64,000 bases of DNA from Rhodobacterales bacterium (GCA_026400355.1 JAPLPE010000032.1:36021-100020); one strand, 5' to 3'. Positions 1 to 8,950 are shown, counted from the stretch's first letter. The notes: generated from the letters alone by a model not told the origin. Made by a program: numbers and translations.

Positions 1-2
1 AT

Positions 3-1871
3 ACCGGGTCTGCCGCCTGCACCGGATGCCATCAGGAGGCTGCGGCGGCATGGGCCGTTTCGGACCATGCGCATGCCTGGATGGCGCCGGGGCCGGACAC
101 GATTCTGGGCGATTTCAGCGACGTGACCTATGAACATGGCGGCTACGCGACGCGGTTCTTTACCCGAGACGGCACCTATTTCATTGAGACCGAGGGCGCG
201 GACGGGGTGCGGCAGGCGTTCCCGGTGGTGGGCGTAGCCGGGATTGCTCCGCTGCAGCAGTACCTGCTGGAACCCGTGCCGGGGCGGACGCAAGCCTATG
301 ACATCGCATGGGATGTGGATCTGGGACAGTGGTATCCTGTGTTTGAAGGCGCTGCCCCGCCGCCCGGTGACGGGTTTCACTGGACCGGGCCCTACAAGAG
401 TTGGGAGACGCGTTGCGCCGAGTGCCATGCGACCGGGTATACGCGGAACTACGAGGTGGAGACGCGGACCTTTGCACCGCGCATGGCCGAAACGGGGGTG
501 GGCTGCGAGGCCTGCCACGGGCCGGGGTCGGCGCATGTAGCCTGGGCGCAGGCGGCGGGGGCACTGAACCCCATGTCAGAGGGGTTGTCGCCGGTCGGGC
601 TGACGGCGGCGCTTGGTTCTTCACAATGGGCTGAGGTGCAGCAGTGCATGACCTGCCATTCGGTGCGCGAGGCGCTGGCGGACGGGAACCCGCTGCCCGG
701 GTCGTCGTATCACGATGCCTTCACGCTCGCCCTGTTGCGGCAGGGGCAGTATTTCGCCGATGGGCAGCAGTTAGGCGAAGTCTATGAGGGCGGATCGTTC
801 CTGCAGTCCAAGATGTTTGCCAGCGGCGTGCGCTGTTCGGATTGCCATGAGCCGCATTCCGGGGCGCTGCGGGCCGAGGGGAACGGGGTTTGTACCCAGT
901 GCCATTCCGAGGCGGGTAACCCACGGTTCGAAAACCTGCCGTTGCGAGTGTTTGACGGGCCCGAGCATACGCATCACGCGGAGGGAAGCCCGGGGGCGCA
1001 GTGCGTGAGCTGCCACATGACCGAGCGGACCTATATGGGGATCGACGAGCGGGGGGATCATTCGTTCCGAATTCCGCGGCCCGATCTGGCGGCAGAGACC
1101 GGGGCGCCGGATGCCTGCACGACCTGCCATGCCGACAAGACGCCGGAATGGGCGGCCGAGGCGATTGCCGGATGGTTCCCAGACAGCACGCATCGGGGGC
1201 CGCATTTCGGGACGCTGTTTATGGCGGCGCGGCTGGACCCGGTAACGTCGGCGGATGATCTGCTTGCGCTCGCGCAGGGGCCGGGGGCGGGGATCGTGCG
1301 GGCGACGGCGCTGGACCTGCTGGGCCCGGCCCTGCGGCCGGATCAGGCGGACGGGGTGGCCGCGCTGATCGCGGACCCGGACCCGCTCGTGCGGGCGGCG
1401 GCGGTGCATGCGATGGCGGCCTTTCCGGATGATCCGCGCGTGTTTGCGGCGCTGTCGGATGAGGTGCGGTCGGTCCGGGTCGAGGCGGCGCAGACGGTGC
1501 TGACCGCGACTCCGCCAGCCGAAGGATCGCCCGAGGCGGCGGCTGTGGCGACAGCGATGGCCGAGTGGCAGGCGGGGATCATGTCGCGGATCGATTTCCC
1601 AGAGACCTATATGCAACTGGGCGGAATCGGGCTGACGACGCGGAACTGGGACATGGCGTTGCAGTCGTTTCAGGAGGCGGTGAGTCTGGACCCGCAGCTT
1701 GTTTCGGCGTGGTCGGTTCTGGTGCGGTTGCAGGCGGCGATGGGCGACCGGCAGGTGGCCCAGCAAACGTTCCTGCAGGCGTTTCAGCTCAATCCGATGA
1801 ACGAAGAGTTAATGTCTTTGGCGCCAGAGGTGGGGTTGGGGATCGTACCGCCGGGGGGTGGGTCGGAATAG
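3..1871 (+). CDS. Multiheme (about 8 haem) cytochrome c with HEAT and TPR tail, 5' partial
   Basis: The frame is already open at base 3 and a CTGCH haem motif lies at bases 18-32, before the first ATG at 81, so the gene starts outside the window. Seven more CxxCH motifs follow (CAECH, CEACH, CMTCH, CSDCH, CTQCH, CVSCH, CTTCH), the last near base 1125, giving eight visible haem sites. The part after them (about 1270-1520) has alanine-rich helical repeats like HEAT repeats, and about 1600-1830 looks like two TPR units. Such proteins are exported and mature in the periplasm, where they act in electron transfer or as reductases. The partner and substrate cannot be told from the sequence. More haem motifs may lie upstream. 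The multiheme call is firm; the family name is not. Confidence 0.85.
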   Translation, partial: TGSAACTGCHQEAAAAWAVSDHAHAWMAPGPDTILGDFSDVTYEHGGYATRFFTRDGTYFIETEGADGVRQAFPVVGVAGIAPLQQYLLEPVPGRTQAYDIAWDVDLGQWYPVFEGAAPPPGDGFHWTGPYKSWETRCAECHATGYTRNYEVETRTFAPRMAETGVGCEACHGPGSAHVAWAQAAGALNPMSEGLSPVGLTAALGSSQWAEVQQCMTCHSVREALADGNPLPGSSYHDAFTLALLRQGQYFADGQQLGEVYEGGSFLQSKMFASGVRCSDCHEPHSGALRAEGNGVCTQCHSEAGNPRFENLPLRVFDGPEHTHHAEGSPGAQCVSCHMTERTYMGIDERGDHSFRIPRPDLAAETGAPDACTTCHADKTPEWAAEAIAGWFPDSTHRGPHFGTLFMAARLDPVTSADDLLALAQGPGAGIVRATALDLLGPALRPDQADGVAALIADPDPLVRAAAVHAMAAFPDDPRVFAALSDEVRSVRVEAAQTVLTATPPAEGSPEAAAVATAMAEWQAGIMSRIDFPETYMQLGGIGLTTRNWDMALQSFQEAVSLDPQLVSAWSVLVRLQAAMGDRQVAQQTFLQAFQLNPMNEELMSLAPEVGLGIVPPGGGSE

Positions 1872-1907
1872 TGATGCAAGGCGTTGAAAGTAAAAGGTTA
1901 TTCCTTT

Positions 1908-1962
1908 CGGTAGCGTGTCGGTATCACGTCGGTATCACGTCGGTATTACGTCGGTATTCTCG
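1908..1962. repeat. 11-bp tandem repeat, five units
   Basis: Directly after the cytochrome gene, five consecutive 11-bp units start with CGGTA: CGGTAGCGTGT, CGGTATCACGT twice, CGGTATTACGT and CGGTATTCTCG. The middle three are nearly identical and the outer two are degraded. The period is close to one turn of B-DNA, so each unit would present the same helix face. It lies in a 199-bp gap before a convergent gene. Function unknown: it could be an iteron-like protein site or a slippage minisatellite. Confidence 0.8.
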
Positions 1963-2051
1963 GGTGATGGGTTAACAGGGCGTTTATTCTGACGGGTTGG
2001 GGTTTTGGCGGCGCTCATCCGTACGGACCGCGCCACTTCGCTTGGTCGGGG

Positions 2052-2077
2052 ATGGTGGACTGCACCCACCCTACGGG
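2052..2077. repeat. Dispersed hairpin repeat, copy 1
   Basis: The stretch has the form ATGGTGGACTGCACCCACCC followed by TACGGG, in which GGTGG..CCACC pairs as a short hairpin. A close relative occurs at 10618-10643 and a GC-richer variant at 8951-8975. This copy overlaps the stop codon of the flavoprotein gene on the minus strand, so the last codons of that gene lie inside the repeat. It looks like a family of small intergenic palindromic elements, possibly doubling as a terminator between convergent genes. Confidence 0.6.
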
Positions 2078-3237
2078 TGAGCGGTTAACCAATTGACGGC
2101 GCTGCGCCCGGCGAGGCGGCCGGTGGCGAGGCAGGCGGTGAGGAGGTAGCCTCCGGTCGGGGCTTCCCAATCGAGCATCTCGCCAGCTGCAAAGGTGCCG
2201 GGGCGGGACCGGAGCATCAGGGTGTCATCAAGCGCATCAAAGCGGAGGCCGCCTGCGGTCGAGATGGCCTCGTCGATCGGGCGGGGCAGGCCAAGGGCGA
2301 TGGGCAGGGATTTCAGCAGGGGTGCGAGGTTATCCGGGAAGGGCCGGCCAAATTCGTTCAGGAGCGCGAGGCGGACAGGGTCGAGGTGGAGAGACTGGCG
2401 GAGGTGGTTTGAGAGGCTGCGCTTGCCCCGGTCACGGGCGAGGCGGGCGGTGATTTCCGAGAGGGCGAGATCGGGGAGGAGGTCAAGCGTCAGGGCCGCG
2501 CCATCGCGGAGGGCGCGGGAGAGGGCGTAGATGCCTCCTCCTTCGATGCCCCGGGCGGAGATGACGAATTCGCCCCGGCTGCGATGGGAACCGGCGATTT
2601 GCGCGGTGCCTTTGACGGGCTGGCCGAAGTGCGGGTTCATGTGGGGGGACCAGTTGACCACGAAGCCCATGTTGGCGGGCTGGAAGGCGGCGGTCTGGCC
2701 GGGGAAGTGGGATGTCCATGTGCCGTCTGAGCCGAGGCGCGCCCAACTGGCGCCGCCGAGTGTGAGTATCGTGACGGGAGGGCGGAGGCATTGCAGCCCT
2801 TCGGGCTTGGAGAAGACGGCCTGATCGCCATCCCAGCCCTGCCAGCGCCAGCGGGTGCGCAGGTTGACGCCAAGACTTTCGAGGCGGAGGAACCATGCGC
2901 GGAGGAGGGGGGACGCCTTCATCGCCACGGGAAAGACGCGGCCCGAGGTGCCCGTGAACACGGGCTGGCCCAGCGCACGGGACCAGTCCATCACCTCGGC
3001 AGGGCCGAAGGCGCGAAGCGCGGTTTCAAGCTGCGGCGCGAGGGGCGAGTAGGCGGCGAGGAAGGCGCTCAGTGGTTCGTCCTTGGTCAGGTTCAAGCCC
3101 GACTTTCCGGCCATGAGGAACTTGCGGCCCGCCGACGGCATCGCGTCGGCAATGGTCACGGAATAACCGGCGCGACCGAGCTCTTCGGCGGCCATGAGAC
3201 CGGCAGGACCGGCCCCGATGACGAGGGCGCTGATCAT
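2071..3237 (-). CDS. NAD(P)/FAD-dependent flavoprotein, BaiN/HI0933-like family
   Basis: The 388-residue product begins with a classic dinucleotide-binding motif (VIGAGPAGLMAAEE) and soon after has the GRKFLMAGKSGLNLT stretch typical of the HI0933/BaiN-like flavoproteins (the TIGR03862 type). The C-terminal part has AGEMLDWEAPTGGYLL, resembling the second FAD-contact motif of the family. It is probably a soluble FAD oxidoreductase; the physiological substrate of most members is unknown. The frame allows a start 11 codons upstream, but I chose the ATG at 3237 because the Rossmann motif then begins at the N-terminus as usual. It is convergent with the cytochrome gene and divergent from the PDZ protein gene. 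Confidence 0.85.
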   Translation of the reverse strand: MISALVIGAGPAGLMAAEELGRAGYSVTIADAMPSAGRKFLMAGKSGLNLTKDEPLSAFLAAYSPLAPQLETALRAFGPAEVMDWSRALGQPVFTGTSGRVFPVAMKASPLLRAWFLRLESLGVNLRTRWRWQGWDGDQAVFSKPEGLQCLRPPVTILTLGGASWARLGSDGTWTSHFPGQTAAFQPANMGFVVNWSPHMNPHFGQPVKGTAQIAGSHRSRGEFVISARGIEGGGIYALSRALRDGAALTLDLLPDLALSEITARLARDRGKRSLSNHLRQSLHLDPVRLALLNEFGRPFPDNLAPLLKSLPIALGLPRPIDEAISTAGGLRFDALDDTLMLRSRPGTFAAGEMLDWEAPTGGYLLTACLATGRLAGRSAVNWLTAHP

Positions 3238-3437
3238 GCGGCGATCAGGGGAGCGTGTGCGCCGTGCCACGCCCCGGTGCCGGTTGAATCGCGGACCCGG
3301 GCCGCCGTTGACCGAAGGAGATTTTCAGGATCATTAAGGAGCATGTTGCAGTCGTTCCGGTTAGGCCGTTCGGCCATACCTTTTCTGTCCCGAGTCAAGT
3401 TCAACAATTTCAGACACATTATGGAAACGAACATCCA

Positions 3438-4385
3438 ATGTCGAACTGGTCTAATCTGAAACTGAGCACGTCCTTTGCCATTATGGCCGGGGCCGCCCTG
3501 CTTTTCCCCGCACTGGCGAGCGCTGATATCAAGTTGCCGTCACCCTATCTGTCGCGGTCGTTGGATGCGGTGCTGCTGCCGATCGACAATAGTGTGCGCA
3601 ATGTCTTCGGGCTTTATGCCGAAGATACGGGCGTCTTCGTGGTTTCGACCGCGCCGGGCGGCGTTGCAGACAGCTATGGCATTCTGCCGGGTGACGTCAT
3701 TTCGTTCATCGACAGCCGGCCGGTGACGGCCCCCGTCGACCTTGATACCTACGTCTACTACTGGCTGATGCAGGGCTATACGGACTATCTGTTCGACCTG
3801 TACCGGGGTGGGGAATACTACAGCTACCAAAGCTCGATCACCGAGGAGCTTTGGTACGAGACATACAGCTATACCGAGATCTCGACCTGGTCGAGCTACT
3901 CGTACGAGTCGTTCTCGTACGAGGAGTTCTATTCGGAATACTCCGAAACGATCATCGAAAGCTATGAATCCTCGGAAAGCTATATCGAGGAGACGGCCAT
4001 GTCGGAGGAGTATTCCTCTGAGATGACAGAGGCTTACTCGGAAGAATCGAGCGAAGAGACGATGACTGAAGAGGAAATGACCAACGAAGAGCTGACCCGC
4101 GAGGCCGTCGAGGAAGAGCAGGGCGCCGCCGATGCGGCGGACGATATGGTCGAGGAAGAGGTCTATGACGATTCGGGCGAGCAGGCGGTCGAGGAGGAAT
4201 CCTACGAAGAGCCGGTCGCTGAGGAGTCCTACGAGGAGCCGGTCGAGGAAGAGTCCTTTGAGGAGCCCGTCGCTGAGGAGTCCTATGAAGAGCCGGTCGA
4301 GGAAGAATCCTACGAGGAACCGGTTGCCGAAGAGTCCTATGAGGAACCTGTCGCTGAGGAATCCTATGAGGAATCGGGCGAGTGA
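3438..4385 (+). CDS. Secreted PDZ-domain protein with Tyr/Ser/Glu-rich region and acidic repeat tail
   Basis: The 315-residue product has a Sec signal peptide (about residues 1-29, ending ALASA), then a PDZ-like segment (about 40-125) with the GVADSYGILPGDVISFID ligand-loop pattern. Residues 130-200 are rich in Tyr, Ser and Glu with short repeats such as SYEE. Residues 253-315 are seven tandem 9-residue units of type EESYEEPVA/E, with almost no positive charge. It should be exported and strongly anionic; a metal-binding, matrix or cell-surface spacer role is possible, but nothing proves it. No catalytic protease domain is present, so it is not a DegP-type protease. A strong hairpin follows it. 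I do not recognise a named family for the whole protein. Confidence 0.85.
   Translation: MSNWSNLKLSTSFAIMAGAALLFPALASADIKLPSPYLSRSLDAVLLPIDNSVRNVFGLYAEDTGVFVVSTAPGGVADSYGILPGDVISFIDSRPVTAPVDLDTYVYYWLMQGYTDYLFDLYRGGEYYSYQSSITEELWYETYSYTEISTWSSYSYESFSYEEFYSEYSETIIESYESSESYIEETAMSEEYSSEMTEAYSEESSEETMTEEEMTNEELTREAVEEEQGAADAADDMVEEEVYDDSGEQAVEEESYEEPVAEESYEEPVEEESFEEPVAEESYEEPVEEESYEEPVAEESYEEPVAEESYEESGE
4194..4382 (+). repeat. 27-bp in-frame coding repeat, seven units
   Basis: Seven successive 27-bp units encode EESYEEPVA-type nonapeptides at the C-terminus of the PDZ protein. Units alternate between PVA and PVE endings, one has Phe for Tyr, and the last ends in ESGE before the stop. Codon choice varies between units (GAG/GAA, TAC/TAT), so the array is not freshly duplicated, but protein-level conservation is strict. 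Confidence 0.9.
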
Positions 4386-4416
4386 TCGCACCCATTCTGG
4401 TTGCGTGAAATGAAAC

Positions 4417-4440
4417 AGGGCGGACCGGGAGGTCCGCCCT
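4417..4440 (+). terminator. Strong hairpin after the PDZ protein gene
   Basis: A perfect 10-bp inverted repeat, AGGGCGGACC, loop GGGA, GGTCCGCCCT, begins 31 bases after the stop codon. No T-run follows, so it is an incomplete intrinsic terminator by sequence. Its position between convergent genes suits transcription termination. Confidence 0.65.
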
Positions 4441-4543
4441 GACTTGCCTGAAGACTGCCGCGTCGGGGGATGAAGTGGGGCAGCGATCTGGCAGGGAAGG
4501 GAGAGGAACAGGCGGCGCGGGCCTGCGTTTCAGCCTGTATCCC

Positions 4544-4937
4544 TTAGAGCATCATGGTGCTGAGCGCGCCATGGGCGGCACCCCAGGCAACCATGGAGCG
4601 TCAATCGAAGACCTCGCCCGGGGTGCGGGCCAGCGTGTCGGGCAGGGCGACACCGACAAGGCCGCACTTGGCCCGTCTTGGCGCAATGGCCAAGGTGGCG
4701 GGCACCAAGGGCCGTGACGACGCGGCGCAAGGTTTCAGGGCGGTCGAGCGCGTTGATTGCGAAGGCAAGCGTGATGGAGAGCTTGTGCGACTGTTCCTTG
4801 ATGTCGGTGGTGAACATCGGGCGGACCGCCGGGGCCTATTCGAACAGGCGGGTATAGAAGGCGGCGGCGAAGATGTTTTCGGCATCCTTGAGCAGGGCGA
4901 ACTGGCTGCGGATGAGAGCGATCTGGTCGGCGTGCAT
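4544..4937 (-). pseudogene. Decayed single-domain globin (Vitreoscilla haemoglobin-like)
   Basis: Translating the minus strand from the ATG at 4937 gives a recognisable bacterial globin: a start MHADQIALIRSQFALLKD, the helix pair AAAFYTRLFE, then FTTDIKEQSHKLSITLAFAI, and TALGARH, whose His should be the proximal (F8) haem ligand. It is broken at least three times: an in-frame TAG at 4838-4836, a frame change near 4665-4680, and an in-frame TGA at 4603-4601 (GEVFD, stop, RSMVAWGAAHGALSTMML). Each lesion falls inside conserved globin sequence, and homology resumes after each. This is a relic, not a functional gene. It lies just downstream of serA in the same orientation. Confidence 0.85.
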
Positions 4938-5069
4938 GGGGACCTCGGGTTTGACCGGGCGGCGGCCGGTGTGGCCTGCCTTGTGCCGAGGATATGCGGG
5001 TCAATTGTTACAGGGCGGTCCTGCGGAAACAGCGGCAGGGCCGGGGTGTGATCCCTGGCCCGCTGGTCC

Positions 5070-6665
5070 CTAGGCCATGTCGAAGGCCAGCGCCTTGACC
5101 TGGTTGAACTTGCCTGTGGCGCGGAGCTTGTCGAGGATGGTTTCCGGCACGGGATCGTCGACGTAGAGGATGGCGATGGCCTCGCCGCCCTTGGCGGAGC
5201 GGCCGAGGGTAAAGTTGGCGATGTTGACGCCGTTTTCGCCCATCGTGACGCCCAGTGCGCCGATGATGCCCGGGACGTCGTCGTTGGTCGTGTAGACCAT
5301 GTTTGCGCCGATTTCGGCGTCAACGTTGATGCCCTTGATCTGGATGAAGCGGGGCTTGCCATCAGAGAAGACGGTGCCGGCGACCGAGCGTTCACGCTGA
5401 CCGGTGACGACGGTCACCTTGATGTAGCCCTCGAACATGCCCGACTTGTCCTGCCGGGTGGTCGAGATGTGGATGCCGCGTTCCTTGGCGATGACCGGGG
5501 CAGAGACGAGGTTCACGTCCGGGTTGCCGCGCCGCATGATGCCCGCGATGACGGCGCAGTTGAGCGCGGCGAGGTTCATGGACGAGGTTATGCCGTCATA
5601 GAGCACGTTGATGGCCACGACGGGTTCGTCGGTCATCTGGCCCACGAAGTTGCCAAGGTGGCCCGCGAGTTTGATCCAGGGACCCATGACCTTGGCTTCT
5701 TCGGCCGTGACGGAGGGCATGTTGAGAGCGTTGGTGACGGCCCCGGTGAGGAGGTAGTCCGACATCTGTTCGGCGACCTGCAGGGCCACGTTTTCCTGTG
5801 CCTCGGTGGTGGAGGCGCCGAGGTGCGGGGTGCAGACGACGTTGGGCAGGTGGAAGAGCGGGGATTCGGTGGCGGGTTCGACTGCAAAGACGTCAAGTGC
5901 CGCGCCTGCGACTTGGCCGGATTGGAGCGCTGCGGCGAGCGCCTCTTCGTCGATCAGGCCGCCGCGGGCGCAGTTGATGATCCGCACGCCGGTTTTGGTT
6001 CTTGCAATGGCTTCGGCCGAGAGGATGTTGCGGGTCTGGTCGGTGAGGGGGACGTGGAGGGTGATGAAATCGGCGCGGGCGAGGAGCGCGTCGAGGTCGA
6101 GCTTTTCGACGCCCAACTGGTCGGCGCGGTCGTGGGACAGGAAGGGGTCATAGGCCACGACCTTCATCTTGAGCCCGCGGGCGCGGTCGCAGACGATGGA
6201 GCCGATGTTGCCCGCACCGATCACGCCCAGTGTCTTGCCGGTAAGTTCGACGCCCATGAAGCGGGACTTTTCCCATTTGCCGGCCTGAGTGGAGGCGTTC
6301 GCCTCGGGGATCTGGCGGGCGACGGCGAGCATCATGGCGATGGCATGTTCGGCAGTGGTGATCGAGTTGCCGAAGGGGGTGTTCATCACGATGATCCCCT
6401 TTTTCGATGCAGCGGGGATATCGACGTTGTCGACACCGATCCCGGCGCGGCCGATGACCTTGAGATGGGTCGCGGCGGCGATCAGTTTTTCGGTGGCCTT
6501 GGTGGCCGAGCGGATGGCGAGGCCGTCATAGTTGCCGATGATGGCTGCGAGGGCGTCCCTGTCCTTGCCGAGCTTGGGCTGGAAATCGACGTCGATCCCG
6601 CGATCGCGGAAGATCTGGACGGCGGCGTCAGAGAGTTCGTCAGAGATAAGAACCTTGGGGGCCAT
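5070..6665 (-). CDS. serA: D-3-phosphoglycerate dehydrogenase
   Basis: SerA oxidises 3-phosphoglycerate to 3-phosphohydroxypyruvate with NAD+, the first step of serine synthesis. The 531-residue product is of the long, alphaproteobacterial type: a split catalytic domain at both ends of the first 310 residues, a Rossmann core with GVIGAGNIGSIV, an active-site His region (CTPHLGAST), an intervening domain, and a C-terminal ACT domain (TTNDDVPGIIGALGVTMGEN) for serine feedback. The frame also has an ATG four codons upstream (6677), but family members usually begin MAPKVLISD, so I use 6665. It follows serC by about 100 bases on the same strand, so the two are likely co-transcribed from the serC leader. 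Confidence 0.97.
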   Translation of the reverse strand: MAPKVLISDELSDAAVQIFRDRGIDVDFQPKLGKDRDALAAIIGNYDGLAIRSATKATEKLIAAATHLKVIGRAGIGVDNVDIPAASKKGIIVMNTPFGNSITTAEHAIAMMLAVARQIPEANASTQAGKWEKSRFMGVELTGKTLGVIGAGNIGSIVCDRARGLKMKVVAYDPFLSHDRADQLGVEKLDLDALLARADFITLHVPLTDQTRNILSAEAIARTKTGVRIINCARGGLIDEEALAAALQSGQVAGAALDVFAVEPATESPLFHLPNVVCTPHLGASTTEAQENVALQVAEQMSDYLLTGAVTNALNMPSVTAEEAKVMGPWIKLAGHLGNFVGQMTDEPVVAINVLYDGITSSMNLAALNCAVIAGIMRRGNPDVNLVSAPVIAKERGIHISTTRQDKSGMFEGYIKVTVVTGQRERSVAGTVFSDGKPRFIQIKGINVDAEIGANMVYTTNDDVPGIIGALGVTMGENGVNIANFTLGRSAKGGEAIAILYVDDPVPETILDKLRATGKFNQVKALAFDMA

Positions 6666-6761
6666 GATGGGGTCCATATGTAAGATGTTCAGGTCGGGCG
6701 GGACATGGTCCGCGCCATGAAAGGGTCCGGAGGTGAGGCCGGGTTCACCCCGACCCCCGCT

Positions 6762-7916
6762 TCAGGCGGCCTGTGACAGCGCCGCAATTTCGGTGGCATA
6801 GGCCCAGTCGAGCCAGTGCAGCATCGCCTGCACATCGGCCAGTTCGACCGTAGCACCGCACCAGATACGGAGGCCCGCAGGCGCGTCGCGGTAGGCGCCC
6901 GCGTCATAGGCGGCACCTTCGGCCTCTAACCGCTTGGCCACGGCCTTGGCAAAGGCCGCGCCGTCGGTGATGCGGGGATCGGTGAACTTCAGGCAGACCG
7001 AGGTGTTGGAACGGGTCGCGGGATCGGCGGCGAGGTTGTCGATCCAGTCACGGTCCGCGCAGAAATCCCAGATGACTTGCGCATTGGCATTGGCGCGGTC
7101 CATCAGGCCCGCGAGGCCGCCGACGTACTGCGCCCATTTCAGCGCGACGAGGTAATCCTCGACGCAGAGCATGGAGGGGGTGTTGATCGTTTCGCCGGTA
7201 AAGACGCCTTCGATCAGTTTGCCCTTGGAGGTGAGGCGGAAGATCTTCGGCAGGGGCCAGGCGGGGGTGTAGCTTTCCAGCCGTTCGACCGCGCGGGGAG
7301 AGAGGATGAGCATGCCATGTGCCGCCTCTCCGCCCAGCACCTTTTGCCAGGAGAAGGTCACGACATCGAGCTTGTCCCAGGGCAGGTCCTGCGCAAAGGC
7401 GGCCGAAGTCGCGTCGCAGATCGTGAGGCCCTTGCGGTCGGCCGGGATAGCGTTGCCGTTCGGGACGCGGACACCCGAGGTGGTGCCGTTCCAGGTGAAG
7501 ACGACGTCGCGGTCATAATCGAGCGTGCCCATGTCGACGATCTGGCCGTAGTCGGCGTGGTGGACGCGGGCGTCGAGTTTCAACTGCTTGACGGCGTCGG
7601 TGACCCAGCCTTCGCCAAAGCTTTCCCAGGCGACCATTTCGACGGGGCGCTGGCCGAGGAGCGACCACATAGCCATTTCGACGGCCCCGGTATCAGAGGC
7701 CGGAACGATGCCCACGCGGTAACCTGCGGGCACGCCGAGGATTTCGGCGGTGAGGTCGATCGCCTCTTTCAGCTTGTTCTTGCCCACAGCGGCGCGATGC
7801 GACCGGCCCAAGGGGGCACCAGCAAGAGAATCAAGCGACCATGTGGGGGGTTTGGCGCAGGGGCCAGAGGAAAAGCGCGGGTTCATCGGCCGCGCGGCCG
7901 GTTTCGTCAGTGCCAT
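6762..7916 (-). CDS. serC: Phosphoserine aminotransferase
   Basis: SerC transfers an amino group from glutamate to 3-phosphohydroxypyruvate, giving phosphoserine; it uses PLP. The 384-residue protein has the family opening [14 protein letters not shown] and the PLP-lysine motif [14 protein letters not shown]. It belongs to the alphaproteobacterial branch, which is distinct from the E. coli type. The frame is open 28 codons further upstream, but those codons lie in the structured leader and are Pro/Arg-rich. The ATG at 7916 is preceded by GGAAGGATAG, a good ribosome-binding site, and starts MALTKPAAR as expected. It is divergent from serB. Confidence 0.96.
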   Translation of the reverse strand: MALTKPAARPMNPRFSSGPCAKPPTWSLDSLAGAPLGRSHRAAVGKNKLKEAIDLTAEILGVPAGYRVGIVPASDTGAVEMAMWSLLGQRPVEMVAWESFGEGWVTDAVKQLKLDARVHHADYGQIVDMGTLDYDRDVVFTWNGTTSGVRVPNGNAIPADRKGLTICDATSAAFAQDLPWDKLDVVTFSWQKVLGGEAAHGMLILSPRAVERLESYTPAWPLPKIFRLTSKGKLIEGVFTGETINTPSMLCVEDYLVALKWAQYVGGLAGLMDRANANAQVIWDFCADRDWIDNLAADPATRSNTSVCLKFTDPRITDGAAFAKAVAKRLEAEGAAYDAGAYRDAPAGLRIWCGATVELADVQAMLHWLDWAYATEIAALSQAA

Positions 7917-8010
7917 AGCTGCTATCCTTCCAGATAAGCGCCCCCCGTTGGGGAGGGGTGTCCCGCCGTTGGGGATACGGGGCCATGCGGGGTTCCGCAA
8001 GGGCGAAAAT
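7917..8010 (-). ncRNA. Candidate serC leader RNA
   Basis: Read on the minus strand, the leader of serC carries two similar GC-rich hairpins in tandem, each with the core CCCCAACGG (minus-strand complements of 7944-7953 and 7966-7974). The second reads roughly CCCCTCCCCAACGGGGGG and is followed at once by GCGCTTATCTGGAAGGATAG, the ribosome-binding region. This arrangement, just upstream of serC in an alphaproteobacterium, fits what I remember of the published serC RNA motif (a cis-regulatory element of unknown ligand). The match is from memory, not from a covariance search. It probably controls serC-serA expression. Confidence 0.55.
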
Positions 8011-8068
8011 GGCGCTAGACCGGCTGTTGGCGCGTTGAAAGCGACATTGCGGCAAGGACGGAGAGACC

Positions 8069-8944
8069 ATGTATACCGTGACCCTGATTGCTGATCCGGA
8101 CGACCGCGTGCTTGACGTGACGGCTGTGGAGCGGCTGCGCGGGCGGTGGGATGGCGGGGATGTGCGGTGGCTGTCGGTCGAGGAAGCGGCGGAGTTTCCG
8201 GTGCCTGCGGTGCCTGCGGATCGCTGGGCAGTTTGGGAGGAAATGCAGGGCCGCGGGGTGGACCTGATCGTCCAGAAGACGGCGGGGCGGCGCAAGAAGA
8301 TGCTGCTGGCCGACATGGACAGCACGATGATACGACAGGAATGCATTGACGAACTGGGCGTTGTTGCGGGCGTGGGCGAGCGGGTCGCGGGCATCACGCG
8401 CCGGGCGATGAATGGCGAACTCGACTTTGAAGGGGCGCTGATCGAGCGGGTTGGCCTTTTGGGCGGGTTGCCGGTGGGGGTGATTGACGAGGTGCTGGGG
8501 TCGCGGATCACTTATATGCCGGGGGGGTTCGATCTGGTGGCGACGATGAAGGCGAACGGGGCCTATGCGGCGCTGGTTTCGGGCGGGTTCACGGCGTTTA
8601 CGGAACGTGTGGCCGCGGCGCTGGGGTTTGACGAGAACCGGGCGAATACGCTGATCGTGGCGGACGGGCGGCTGACGGGGGATGTGGCGCGGCCGATCCT
8701 GGGGCGCGAGGCCAAGGTGAAGGCCTTGCAGGAGATCACGGCGCGGCTGGGGATCTCCGTGGAGGAGGTTCTGGCCGTGGGGGACGGGGCCAATGACCTG
8801 GGGATGCTGGGGCTGGCAGGGTCGGGGGTGGCGTTGCATGCCAAGCCTTTGGTGGCGGCGCGGTGCGAGATGCGGGTGAACTTCGGGGATCTGAGCGCGT
8901 TGTTGTTCCTGCAGGGGTATGAGCGGGATCAGTTTGTGACGTGA
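8069..8944 (+). CDS. serB: Phosphoserine phosphatase
   Basis: SerB hydrolyses phosphoserine to serine, the last step of the pathway. The 291-residue protein is a HAD-superfamily phosphatase: motif I ADMDST with nucleophile D82 and acid/base D84, motif II around VSGGFTAF, and motif [15 protein letters not shown] near residue 240. The first 75 residues form a weak N-terminal domain as in other SerB proteins. The ATG at 8069 has GGACGGAGAG upstream. It is divergent from serC with a 152-bp gap holding the serC leader, so all three serine genes sit together on opposite strands. Confidence 0.96.
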   Translation: MYTVTLIADPDDRVLDVTAVERLRGRWDGGDVRWLSVEEAAEFPVPAVPADRWAVWEEMQGRGVDLIVQKTAGRRKKMLLADMDSTMIRQECIDELGVVAGVGERVAGITRRAMNGELDFEGALIERVGLLGGLPVGVIDEVLGSRITYMPGGFDLVATMKANGAYAALVSGGFTAFTERVAAALGFDENRANTLIVADGRLTGDVARPILGREAKVKALQEITARLGISVEEVLAVGDGANDLGMLGLAGSGVALHAKPLVAARCEMRVNFGDLSALLFLQGYERDQFVT

Positions 8945-8950
8945 TGGGGG

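Noticed and set aside
1972..1986. TTAA-N7-TTTA resembling a CtrA box
   Set aside because: It lies between convergent genes, with no promoter to control, so it is probably a chance match.
4194..4382. 27-bp repeats as a possible CRISPR or minisatellite array
   Set aside because: They are coding, in frame, contiguous and without spacers; kept as a protein repeat.
5469..6683. 404-codon plus-strand frame opposite serA
   Set aside because: Asp/Gly/Val-rich antisense of a well-conserved SerA.
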